Position numbers and translations under genes: made by a program
Notes under the pieces: model-generated
The model's input: the letters and a program-made list of their open reading frames with translations, nothing else
Databases searched by the model: none
Told to the model about the DNA's origin: nothing
Part shown: one piece after another, positions 27,872 to 36,192 of the stretch
Numbering within the stretch: the stretch's first letter is position 1
Layout: each line of letters opens with the position of its first letter
Assembly: GCA_025150425.1 (NCBI GenBank)
Contig: CP102281.1
Span: 1,178,001-1,242,000, forward strand
Reading direction: 5' to 3'
DNA: 64,000 nucleotides
DNA from: [Eubacterium] siraeum
GTDB taxonomy: Bacteria > Bacillota > Clostridia > Oscillospirales > Ruminococcaceae

Positions 27872-27900
27872 TTGACAATCCGCCCTTGCGGATATATAAT
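27872..27900 (+). promoter_or_regulatory. Consensus sigma-A promoter of galE
   Basis: TTGACA (27872-27877), 17-bp spacer, TATAAT (27895-27900): fully consensus. The -35 boxes of this and the divergent promoter are 15 bp apart, back to back. Confidence 0.92.
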
Positions 27901-27978
27901 ATAAGTTAGTGTAACGGTTATTTTTTTTGAAAACCGTTTTGCATACAGCGTTTATAGGCTGTGGAAAGGAACATTATT

Positions 27979-28977
27979 ATGGCAGTATTGGTAACGGGCG
28001 GAGCAGGATATATCGGCTCTCACACCTGCGTGGAGCTTCTTAACGCAGGCGAGGATATTATTGTAATAGACAACTTCTATAACTCAAAGCCGAAGGCTAT
28101 CGAGGCTATTAAGGAAATCACAGGCAGAGATTTCAGATTCTATGAGAATGACTGCTGTGACAGAGAAGCTCTCGACAGGATTTTCAGAGAGAACTTCATC
28201 ACAGAAGTAATACATTTTGCCGGCTACAAGGCAGTAGGCGAAAGCTGTGTAAAGCCTATAATGTATTATGAAAACAACATCAACTCAACTCTTGCACTTA
28301 TCGAAACAATGCAGAAATACGGCTGTAAGAAGCTCGTATTCAGCTCGAGTGCAACAGTTTACGGCATACCCGATAAAGTGCCGGTAACAGAGGATTTCCC
28401 TTTGAGCGCTATCAATCCCTACGGTTCTACAAAGCTGATGATTGAGAATATGTGCAGAGAACTGTACGCATCAGATGATCAGTGGAGCATTATCCTTTTA
28501 CGTTACTTCAACCCTATCGGTGCGCACGAGAGCGGTAAGCTTGGTGAAGACCCCAACGGTATACCGAATAACCTTATGCCCCTTATCCTCCGCACAGCCT
28601 CAGGAAAAATGGCAACGCTCAGCGTATTCGGCAACGACTATCCCACTCCCGACGGCACTTGCGTAAGAGATTACATTCACGTTGTTGACCTTGCACTCGG
28701 TCATGTTGCCGCAATAAAGGCGGCAAGAGCGCATACAGGCTGTCCCGCATACAACCTCGGTACAGGTAAGGGATACTCTGTGCTTGATATTATCAACGCT
28801 TTCGAAAAGGTAAACAAGGTCAAGGTACCTTATGTTATAACAGGCAGACGTCCGGGTGACGCAGCCGCTTGCTACTCAAATCCTTCACTTGCAAAGAAAA
28901 AGCTCGGCTGGACAGCAAAGAGAGGTCTTGAGCAGATGTGCCGTGACAGTTGGAACTATATAAAGGCAAATTCCTGA
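27979..28977 (+). CDS. galE: UDP-glucose 4-epimerase
   Basis: Short-chain dehydrogenase family epimerase that interconverts UDP-glucose and UDP-galactose; 332 residues from the ATG at 27979. NAD-binding GGAGYIGSH is at residues 8-16, the serine triad member lies in SSSATVYG, and the catalytic Tyr and Lys in NPYGSTK. An upstream in-frame ATG-like extension of six residues has no ribosome site. A terminator follows, but the Nudix-thioesterase-GH36 genes come next on the same strand; alpha-galactosidase and epimerase both serve galactose use. Confidence 0.95.
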   Translation: MAVLVTGGAGYIGSHTCVELLNAGEDIIVIDNFYNSKPKAIEAIKEITGRDFRFYENDCCDREALDRIFRENFITEVIHFAGYKAVGESCVKPIMYYENNINSTLALIETMQKYGCKKLVFSSSATVYGIPDKVPVTEDFPLSAINPYGSTKLMIENMCRELYASDDQWSIILLRYFNPIGAHESGKLGEDPNGIPNNLMPLILRTASGKMATLSVFGNDYPTPDGTCVRDYIHVVDLALGHVAAIKAARAHTGCPAYNLGTGKGYSVLDIINAFEKVNKVKVPYVITGRRPGDAAACYSNPSLAKKKLGWTAKRGLEQMCRDSWNYIKANS

Positions 28978-28993
28978 TAAAAACAGAATATAT

Positions 28994-29034
28994 AAAAGCC
29001 GCTTGGCGCATAGGCTGTGCCGTGCGGCTTTTTT
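28994..29034 (+). terminator. Intrinsic terminator after galE
   Basis: AAAAGCCGC pairs with GCGGCTTTT, with an inner GGC/GCC pairing in the long loop, followed by a T run. The next gene starts only 18 bp later and has no obvious promoter of its own, so partial read-through is likely. Confidence 0.75.
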
Positions 29035-29051
29035 GTAAAACGGAGAATGAT

Positions 29052-29555
29052 ATGAGATTTACATTCTGTCCCGATTGTGCAAGCAGACTGGTAGGACGTA
29101 AGACCGGAGATGACGGCCTTGTGCCGTATTGCGAACAGTGCAAACGTTTGTGGTTTGATATGTTCTATAATTGCGTGATAGTCCTTGCAAGACGAGGAGA
29201 TAAATACGCCCTTATCCGTCAGCACAGCGGTGACGGCAGTATAAGCGAGGACAGATTCGTCTGCGTGTCCGGCTACATAATGACGAACGAAACAGCCGAA
29301 CAGGCGGCGGTGCGTGAGGTTACGGAAGAACTCGGACTAAAGCCGGTCAAGGTACGCCTTGTTGCAACATACACCTATCAGAAAAAGCAGATGCTGATGA
29401 CGGGGTTTCTGGCTGAGCTTCCCGAGGGTGATTTCTCGCTTTCAGATGAGCTGATTGCGGCGCAGTGGTTTGATGAAGCCGAAGTCGGCGTAAGGCTTGC
29501 AGGCAGCTCTGTCGCAAAGCTGTTATTCAATGATATAAAAGGAGCAAAGCTATGA
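29052..29555 (+). CDS. Nudix hydrolase with N-terminal zinc ribbon
   Basis: A 167-residue protein from the ATG at 29052 (behind CGGAG). Residues 1-40 form a zinc ribbon (FCPDC and PYCEQC); the Nudix domain follows with a complete Nudix box, G-x5-E-x7-REVTEELG, at about residues 77-99. Zinc-ribbon Nudix proteins resemble NADH pyrophosphatases (NudC), but the NudC-specific SQPWPFPxS motif is not seen, so the substrate (a nucleoside diphosphate derivative) is open. The stop overlaps the next start (ATGA). Confidence 0.88.
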   Translation: MRFTFCPDCASRLVGRKTGDDGLVPYCEQCKRLWFDMFYNCVIVLARRGDKYALIRQHSGDGSISEDRFVCVSGYIMTNETAEQAAVREVTEELGLKPVKVRLVATYTYQKKQMLMTGFLAELPEGDFSLSDELIAAQWFDEAEVGVRLAGSSVAKLLFNDIKGAKL

Positions 29556-29989
29556 GAAAAGATCTACCGCCTATAGAGCCGTATGAGCGTACCGCTCATT
29601 ATTACGAAACCGACAGAATGGGCATAATACACCATTCGAATTATATAAGGTGGTTCGAAGAAACAAGAATACATTATCTTGACAAAGCAGGCTACCCCTA
29701 TTCCGAAATGGAAAAGGACGGAGTTATGATACCAGTGCTTTCTGCCGAATGTAATTATAAGAATGCCGTGCGTTTTGACGAAACAGTGCTTATAGACCTT
29801 AAAATCACAGAATTCAACGGCTTTAAAATGACAATTGATTATGTGGTAAAAGGCAAGGAAAACGGCGATGTCAAGGCAACGGGCAGAACACGTCACTTCT
29901 TCGTGAACAGCGATTTCAAGCCGGTAAGAGTAAAGGACAAGTATCCGAGAGTGTACGAAGTGTTCAACAGTCGCAAGGAGGAAGAATGA
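29552..29989 (+). CDS. Acyl-CoA thioesterase, YbgC/4HBT hotdog family
   Basis: A 145-residue hotdog-fold protein. The 4-hydroxybenzoyl-CoA thioesterase pattern is clear: YETDRMGIIHHSNYIRWFEE at residues 18-37 with the catalytic Asp at 21, then the GYPYSEM loop and a C-terminal ATGRTRHFFV strand. Such enzymes cleave short acyl-CoA esters. It overlaps the genes on both sides by 4 bases, so all three proteins are made from one coupled message, although no metabolic link between them is obvious. Confidence 0.9.
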   Translation: MRKDLPPIEPYERTAHYYETDRMGIIHHSNYIRWFEETRIHYLDKAGYPYSEMEKDGVMIPVLSAECNYKNAVRFDETVLIDLKITEFNGFKMTIDYVVKGKENGDVKATGRTRHFFVNSDFKPVRVKDKYPRVYEVFNSRKEEE

Positions 29990-32103
29990 AAAGGATAAAC
30001 ATAAACGAGAATAAAATCAACATTGTATTTGATATTGAGGATAACGGACAGATAAAGCTGATGCACTTTTCGGCGCTCCCGTTCAATGAAAACGATATAT
30101 GGGACGAGATGTACGAAAAGGATCATCTCGGCTGTTTTGACATAGCACAGGTCGAAATAGCGGGACTTGACCGTCCGTGTGAACGTCACGGCACGAAGTA
30201 CATAGTAACGGCACCGGGCTACAGACTCAAGTACAAGGATTTTTCGGATACCCGTGACAATATCGGCAGACTTATAAAGGTAACGCAGTATGACGAGCCG
30301 ACAGGTATAGAGGTTATCAGCACGTTCCGTTTCTATGATGGCATAAGCATAGTGCGCACCTATACGGAAGTCAGAAATACGTCTGCGACCGAAACATACA
30401 CGCTGACCTATGTTTCATCGTTCAACTATCTCGGTTTTGAAAAAGAGGGCATTCTTCCCCGTGATGATAAGTTTATTATAAAGATACCGCATAATTCGTG
30501 GCAGAAGGAAATGCTGTGGCAGGACTACACCTTTGAACAGCTCGGTATGCCGCAGTCGCAGAAAGACGGCTGGGAGCACTGCGGCAAGGCGATAAATGTA
30601 ACGAATGTAGGTAACTGGTCAACAAACGAATATCTCCCTATGGGATATATTCAGAATACCGAAACAGGAAACGGGCTTTTCTGGCAGATAGAGCATAACG
30701 GCTCGTGGCACTGGGAGATAAGCGACCAGAGAGGACATTTTTACATTGCGCTCAGCGGACCTAACGAACAGCAATCTCACTGGTTCAAGAACCTTGCTCC
30801 CGGGGAGAGCTTTACGTCCGTTCCTGTCGCAGTCGGCGTATGCCTTGACTTTGACGAGGGTATGGGCGAGCTTACAAGATACCGCCGTGCGATACGCAGA
30901 AAGAATGCCGATAACGAAAAGCTGGCGGTTATTTTCAACGACTATATGAACTGCCTTTGGGGCGACCCTACCGAAGAAAAGGAAATGCCGCTTATAAAAG
31001 CCGCCGCAGAGGCAGGATGCGAGTATTACTGCATTGATTGCGGCTGGTATGCGGATGGTTTCTGGTGGGACAGCGTGGGCGAGTGGCAGGAGAACCGCCG
31101 CCGCTTCCCGAACGGTCTTAAGAAGGTGACCGATGAGATAAGGAAATACGGTATGATACCGGGCGTATGGCTTGAGATAGAAGTTATGGGCATAAACTGC
31201 GAAATGGCAAAGAAAGTGCCTGACGAATGGTTCTTTATGCGGCACGGCAAGCGTGTATACGATCGTTCACGCTATCAGCTTGACTTTTCAAATCCCGAAG
31301 TCAGCGCTTATGCCAACAGTGTAATTGACCGCCTTGTAAAAGATTACGGTGTAGGCTATATAAAAATGGACTACAACATAGAACCTGGCATAGGCACTGA
31401 GGTTAACTGTGACAGCGTCGGCGAAGGACTTATGCGACACGAAAAGGCATATCTTGCGTGGCTTGACGGCGTGTTTGCACGTTACCCCGAGCTTATCATA
31501 GAAAACTGCTCAAGCGGTGGTATGAGAATAGACTATGCGATGCTCAGCCGTTATTCGATACAGTCGACGAGCGATCAGGACGATTACAGAAGATATGCTA
31601 CCATAGCGGCAAACGCACCGACAGGTCTTTGCCCCGAACAGAGCGCTATATGGTCATATCCGCTGACAGACGGCGACAGAGAAGAGGTTGTGTTCAATAT
31701 GGTAAACGCTATGACACAGCGTATCCATCAGAGCGGACACCTTGCAAATCTCAGCCCCGAGCGAATGTCACTTGTAAAAGAAGCGCTTGAATGTTATAAA
31801 AGTATTCGTGATGATATCAAGAAATCGATACCGTTCTGGCCCTTGGGATTATCTCATATCGGTGACGAATGGGTAACACTGGGTCTTAAAGCAGGAAATA
31901 AAGCCTATCTTGCGGTATGGCGCAGACAAGGAAGCAACGAGTGCTGTAATATACCGATAAGATATGCAACAGAGAATGCGAAGGTCAGCTGTATATACCC
32001 GTCCTTTGACGAGGGTGGGCATAAATTCAATCCGCTTTCAAGGTCGCTTTCTGTAAAACTGCCCGAATGCTTCACGGCAAGGCTTTTTGAAATAGAATTG
32101 TAA
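29986..32103 (+). CDS. Alpha-galactosidase, glycoside hydrolase family 36
   Basis: A 705-residue GH36 enzyme releasing terminal alpha-galactose from melibiose, raffinose and galactomannan fragments. The N-terminal beta domain covers about 1-290, and the barrel starts near residue 320 (NDYMNCLWGDPT). The nucleophile is Asp462 in YIKMDYN; NCSSGGMR follows, and the probable acid/base is Asp530 in STSDQDD. No signal peptide, so it acts on sugar imported into the cytoplasm. It overlaps the thioesterase by 4 bases and no terminator with a T run was seen before the yerC promoter. galE lies upstream on the same strand. Confidence 0.94.
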   Translation: MKRININENKINIVFDIEDNGQIKLMHFSALPFNENDIWDEMYEKDHLGCFDIAQVEIAGLDRPCERHGTKYIVTAPGYRLKYKDFSDTRDNIGRLIKVTQYDEPTGIEVISTFRFYDGISIVRTYTEVRNTSATETYTLTYVSSFNYLGFEKEGILPRDDKFIIKIPHNSWQKEMLWQDYTFEQLGMPQSQKDGWEHCGKAINVTNVGNWSTNEYLPMGYIQNTETGNGLFWQIEHNGSWHWEISDQRGHFYIALSGPNEQQSHWFKNLAPGESFTSVPVAVGVCLDFDEGMGELTRYRRAIRRKNADNEKLAVIFNDYMNCLWGDPTEEKEMPLIKAAAEAGCEYYCIDCGWYADGFWWDSVGEWQENRRRFPNGLKKVTDEIRKYGMIPGVWLEIEVMGINCEMAKKVPDEWFFMRHGKRVYDRSRYQLDFSNPEVSAYANSVIDRLVKDYGVGYIKMDYNIEPGIGTEVNCDSVGEGLMRHEKAYLAWLDGVFARYPELIIENCSSGGMRIDYAMLSRYSIQSTSDQDDYRRYATIAANAPTGLCPEQSAIWSYPLTDGDREEVVFNMVNAMTQRIHQSGHLANLSPERMSLVKEALECYKSIRDDIKKSIPFWPLGLSHIGDEWVTLGLKAGNKAYLAVWRRQGSNECCNIPIRYATENAKVSCIYPSFDEGGHKFNPLSRSLSVKLPECFTARLFEIEL

Positions 32104-32118
32104 TAAAAAGGATAAGTG

Positions 32119-32176
32119 TTGACTTTTATACTTTAGAGTGATAAAATAGTAGTATTATTATAGAGGTATTTTACCT
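32119..32176 (+). promoter_or_regulatory. Promoter of the yerC-recJ-relA run, with a downstream palindrome
   Basis: TTGACT (32119-32124), 17-bp spacer, TAAAAT (32142-32147). About 16 bp past the -10 box lies AGGTA-TTT-TACCT (32164-32176), an inverted repeat in the early transcribed region. A role as operator, perhaps for YerC itself, is a guess. Confidence 0.75.
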
Positions 32177-32202
32177 ATTTGCTTTTGAGAAAGGGAAACG
32201 CA

Positions 32203-32496
32203 ATGAACACAAAACTTGTTTCAAAGGATAAGGACGAGCTTTTCAAAGCGATAATGGAGCTTAGAAGTATTGAAGAATGCTACGACTTTTTTGAGGATTT
32301 ATGCACTATAAGAGAGCTTGAATCAATGGCTCAGCGTCTGCACGTTGCAAAGCTGCTTGTAGAGGGCAGAGTGTACAGCGATATAGTCGAAGAAACAGGA
32401 GCCAGCACCGCCACGATAAGCCGTGTAAACAGGTCTTTACAGGGCGGAAATGACGGCTACTCCATCGTTTTCGACAGAATGAAGGATAACGATTGA
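32203..32496 (+). CDS. YerC/YecD family TrpR-related protein
   Basis: A 97-residue DNA-binding protein from ATG 32203, behind a GAAAGGGA ribosome site; an upstream frame extension is not supported. It belongs to the Trp-repressor superfamily: ELFKAIMELRSIEECYDFFE, DLCTIRELESMAQRLHVAK and the helix-turn-helix YSDIVEETGASTATISRVN. Family targets are mostly unknown. It leads a run including a methyltransferase, hslO, recJ and relA; its own palindrome-bearing promoter suggests it may regulate itself. Confidence 0.9.
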   Translation: MNTKLVSKDKDELFKAIMELRSIEECYDFFEDLCTIRELESMAQRLHVAKLLVEGRVYSDIVEETGASTATISRVNRSLQGGNDGYSIVFDRMKDND

Positions 32497-32512
32497 CCGA
32501 AAGGGTGATAAT

Positions 32513-33262
32513 ATGTCGGCATACGGCTGTTTTGCGGACGTTTACGACACGCTGACTTCCAATATCGACTATAAGGAGCTTGCCGGGTATTACGACAGGA
32601 TAATTACTTCTCACGGCGGCAAAAGGGGCATACTTCTTGACCTCGCCTGCGGTACGGGCAGTATGTCGATGCAGCTATCTGCTCTCGGATATGATGTTAT
32701 CGGAGTGGACTTAAGCACCGAAATGCTCAGTGTGGCAAAGGAAAAACCGCACAAAAACATAGAGTATCTCTGTCAGGATATGTGCGAGCTTGATATGTAC
32801 GGCACTATTGATGTTACCGTGTGCGTGCTTGACAGCATAAATCATCTTGACAGCAAAGAGGATATACTGCGTTGCTTCAGCTCTGTATCGCTTTTCTGCG
32901 ACCCTGAGGGACTTTTCGTATTTGACATTAATACGGTAAGAAAGCACAGAGAGGTGCTTGCGGATAACACATTTGTGTATGATATGGAAAGCGTCTATTG
33001 CGTATGGCAGAATTATCTTGACAGTGACAGCGAAGACAGCAGGGTTGATATTGCACTTGATATTTTCACTGAAAACGAGGACGGCTCTTATGAGCGTTCC
33101 TGTGAGGATTTTTCAGAGATAGCTTTACCGCTTGAAGAAATTGAAGAATTACTGCATAAGGCAGGCTTCAGAATTCTTGACAGATATAATTATATGACAA
33201 CAGAAAAGGGCAGTGAGGACAGTGAAAAGGTGCTTTACTGCTGTGCAAAGGAAACAAAATAA
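32513..33262 (+). CDS. Class I SAM-dependent methyltransferase
   Basis: A 249-residue methyltransferase with the SAM-binding loop LLDLACGTGSMSMQL near residue 40 and the acidic residue in GVDLSTEML near 63. After the Rossmann part there is a beta-rich insert (EVLADNTFVYDMESVYCVWQ), a pattern common in small-molecule methyltransferases. The substrate is unknown. hslO begins directly at the base after the stop, so the two are coupled. Confidence 0.85.
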   Translation: MSAYGCFADVYDTLTSNIDYKELAGYYDRIITSHGGKRGILLDLACGTGSMSMQLSALGYDVIGVDLSTEMLSVAKEKPHKNIEYLCQDMCELDMYGTIDVTVCVLDSINHLDSKEDILRCFSSVSLFCDPEGLFVFDINTVRKHREVLADNTFVYDMESVYCVWQNYLDSDSEDSRVDIALDIFTENEDGSYERSCEDFSEIALPLEEIEELLHKAGFRILDRYNYMTTEKGSEDSEKVLYCCAKETK

Positions 33263-34138
33263 ATGGGAAAGATAGTAAGAGCTTTATCGGCAGACGGCAG
33301 TGCGCTCTGCAGTGCTGTTGACACTACCGACATCGTAAATGAAATACACAGAATACACGGCACATCCGCAACAGCGTCGGCGGCGGCAGGAAGACTTGCA
33401 ACTGCGGCTTGTATTATGGGTGCGCTTATGAAAAACGAAACCGACAGACTTGAGCTGAGGATAAACGGCGGCGGAAAAATCGGTACAATTACGACCGTAG
33501 CCGATTACAGAGGCAACGTAAAATGCTGTATGGATAATCCTTTTGCCGATCTGCCGCTCAACTCCAAAGGCAAACTGGATGTCGGAGGAATAGTAGGCAC
33601 GGACGGTTACCTTTCGGTAATAAGAGATCTCGGTATGAAAGAGCCTTATGTAGGACAGGTGCCTATAGTGAGCGGAGAAATAGCTATGGACGTAACGCAG
33701 TATTATGCGGTAAGCGAGCAGATACCTACCGTCTGCGCACTGGGCGTACTTGTCGATACCGACCTTACGATAAAAAAGGCAGGCGGATATATGATACAGC
33801 TTGTACCGCCCGTGAATGAAGCCGCTATAGATTTTATCGAAGAAAATATAAAGGATATGCAGTCTGTGACAAAAATGCTTGAGGACGGACTTACTCCCGA
33901 AGAAATAGCCCTCAAAGGACTTAAAGGCCTTGACGGAGAGATACTTGACAGCTGGGAAGCACAGTATTACTGCGACTGCTCAAGAGAGCGTACCGAGCAG
34001 GTTCTGATAACACTCGGCAAGGACGAGCTTGCAAAGCTTGCAGAGGAAGAGCCGGTCACGGAAGTGTGCTGTCATTTCTGCGATAACAAATATCGTTTTA
34101 CATCGGAAGAACTGAAAGAACTTATCAAGAGGATATAA
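33263..34138 (+). CDS. hslO: Redox-regulated chaperone Hsp33
   Basis: A 291-residue chaperone activated by oxidation. The N-terminal domain (MGKIVRALSADGSALCSAVD at the start, TASAAAGRLATAACIMGALM near 40) is followed by a linker and the C-terminal redox switch with zinc-binding cysteines CDC (about residue 238) and CHFC (about 270). Under oxidative stress zinc is lost and disulfides form, exposing the binding surface. Useful to an anaerobe meeting oxygen. The start abuts the previous stop. Confidence 0.95.
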   Translation: MGKIVRALSADGSALCSAVDTTDIVNEIHRIHGTSATASAAAGRLATAACIMGALMKNETDRLELRINGGGKIGTITTVADYRGNVKCCMDNPFADLPLNSKGKLDVGGIVGTDGYLSVIRDLGMKEPYVGQVPIVSGEIAMDVTQYYAVSEQIPTVCALGVLVDTDLTIKKAGGYMIQLVPPVNEAAIDFIEENIKDMQSVTKMLEDGLTPEEIALKGLKGLDGEILDSWEAQYYCDCSRERTEQVLITLGKDELAKLAEEEPVTEVCCHFCDNKYRFTSEELKELIKRI

Positions 34139-34144
34139 TTTCTT

Positions 34145-36163
34145 ATGAAAAAATGGCTTGTCAGAAATACGGACAATGCACTTGCAATGAAACTCAAGAC
34201 CGACACGGGACTGCCGATGCTTTTGTGCAGTCTGCTTGTCAGCAGAGGAATATACACAGCCGAGCAGGCACAGCAGTATTTCAACGGTACGGAGCTTTCC
34301 GACCCCTTGCTTATTGCGGATATGGATAAAGCTGTGCAGGCGATAGAAGAAGCGGTTGACAATGAAGTAAAGATAACCGTATACGGCGATTACGATTGCG
34401 ACGGCGTTACATCTACCGTTATGCTTTTCACACATCTTGATGCAATAGGTGCTGACGTAAACTGGTACATACCCACACGTGAAGAAGGCTACGGGCTGAA
34501 TGAAAATGCGATACGCAAACTGCACGAGGACGGTACGGGTCTTATAATAACGGTTGACAACGGCGTTTCAGCCGTCAACGAGGCGGAGCTTATATATGAA
34601 CTTGGAATGAAGCTTGTTGTTACCGACCACCATCAGCTCCCTGAGATTCTGCCTAAAGCGGAGGCTATCGTAAATCCGCACAGACAAGATGACAACTCTC
34701 CCTATAAAGAACTTGCAGGCTGCGGCGTTGCGCTAAAGCTCATTATGGCTCTGGAACGTGACGTTGAAGGTGTTCTTGAGCAGTATGCCGACCTTGCGGC
34801 TATCGGCACTATAGGCGATGTTGTCGCACTGACGGGAGAAAACCGCATAATAGTAAAGCGTGGACTTCTTGAAATGCAGTACAGCGAAAATCAGGGACTT
34901 CAGGCGCTTATCAATGCGGCAGGACTTGATGCCGAAAGTATTACTTCTACAGGCATAGCGTTCGGCTTATGCCCCCGTATAAATGCCGCAGGACGTTATG
35001 ACAGTCCGAAAGCGGCGGCAGAGCTTCTTATGGCTCAGACCGGACAGATAGCCGAGATAAAAGCGCAGGAACTGAATGAACTGAACGCTAAGAGAAAACA
35101 GATCGAAAGCGATATTCTCGAAATGGCAAAGGCTCAGCTTATTGCCGACCCTAAAGCGTTCAACTCCCGTGTGCTTATTGTTTGCGGCGAGGGTTGGAAT
35201 CACGGAATTATAGGTATAGTCAGCGCAAGACTTCTTGAACTTTACGAAAAACCCTGTATCGTCATAGGAATAGAGGGCGATGAGGCAAGAGGCTCAGCGA
35301 GAAGCATCGAAGGCTTTTCACTTTATACCGCACTTGATGCGTGCAGTGAGCATCTTACACGTTTCGGAGGTCATACGAAGGCGGCTGGCTTTTCGCTTCC
35401 GAAAGACAAGGTAGATGATTTTATAGCTCAGCTGAGAAGCTATGCGGATGAAAAATTCCCTTCAATGCCGGTTATGACAACGGAGGCTGATATTGAGCCG
35501 GAGCTGTCCGACCTTGAAATATCTTCAATCGAGAATCTTCGTCATTTACAGCCTTACGGCGAAGAAAACAACGCTCCGCTGTTTTTGATGAGAAACTGCA
35601 CGATCATATCATCAAGACCGCTAAAAGACGGTAAATATACATCGTTTAGCGCAGAGTATAAAGGCTCACAGTTTAAATTTCTCTGCTTCGGAACATCGTT
35701 TGATAAGTTCGGATATTATCCCGGAGATAAGGTCGATGTGCTGAGCCATATCGAAATAAACGAATATAATGATAAAAAAAGCGTCAGCGTAAGAGTAAAG
35801 GACATACGCAGAAGTGATTTTACGCAGGATAAGTATTTTGCCGCAAGAAATTTCTATGAAAAAATCCTCAGAGGCGAAAAAACCGATTCAAGACTTCTTA
35901 AACGTATCCTGCCCGATAAGGAGAACATGAAGCTCCCGTTCGACCTTGCAAGAAAGCTGACCTCTATAGATTCAGCCGCACAGATTGCAATGTCGCACGG
36001 TATGAATTACTGCCTTTTTATGATGTGCCTTCATGTTTTTGCGGAATTCGGTCATCTTGAGCTGGACAGAATAAACGGTACGATGAATTTCATAAAAGGC
36101 GGCAGACGTATAGAACTTGAAAACTCGGCAGTGATAAGAAGAATAATGAAATCCTGCAGCTGA
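34145..36163 (+). CDS. recJ: Single-stranded-DNA-specific exonuclease RecJ
   Basis: A 5'-3' exonuclease of the DHH superfamily, 672 residues. Motif I is YGDYDCDGVTST near residue 80, the DHH motif VTDHHQLPE near 160, and the DHHA1 domain shows GEGWNHGIIGIVSARL near 350 and FGGHTKAAGFSL near 410. The OB-fold follows, and the last 100 residues form an extra C-terminal part common in Firmicutes. It works in mismatch and recombinational repair with RecFOR. Six bases separate it from hslO. Confidence 0.95.
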   Translation: MKKWLVRNTDNALAMKLKTDTGLPMLLCSLLVSRGIYTAEQAQQYFNGTELSDPLLIADMDKAVQAIEEAVDNEVKITVYGDYDCDGVTSTVMLFTHLDAIGADVNWYIPTREEGYGLNENAIRKLHEDGTGLIITVDNGVSAVNEAELIYELGMKLVVTDHHQLPEILPKAEAIVNPHRQDDNSPYKELAGCGVALKLIMALERDVEGVLEQYADLAAIGTIGDVVALTGENRIIVKRGLLEMQYSENQGLQALINAAGLDAESITSTGIAFGLCPRINAAGRYDSPKAAAELLMAQTGQIAEIKAQELNELNAKRKQIESDILEMAKAQLIADPKAFNSRVLIVCGEGWNHGIIGIVSARLLELYEKPCIVIGIEGDEARGSARSIEGFSLYTALDACSEHLTRFGGHTKAAGFSLPKDKVDDFIAQLRSYADEKFPSMPVMTTEADIEPELSDLEISSIENLRHLQPYGEENNAPLFLMRNCTIISSRPLKDGKYTSFSAEYKGSQFKFLCFGTSFDKFGYYPGDKVDVLSHIEINEYNDKKSVSVRVKDIRRSDFTQDKYFAARNFYEKILRGEKTDSRLLKRILPDKENMKLPFDLARKLTSIDSAAQIAMSHGMNYCLFMMCLHVFAEFGHLELDRINGTMNFIKGGRRIELENSAVIRRIMKSCS

Positions 36164-36192
36164 AAAATTAACGATAAACGGAGGCTGTAAGC

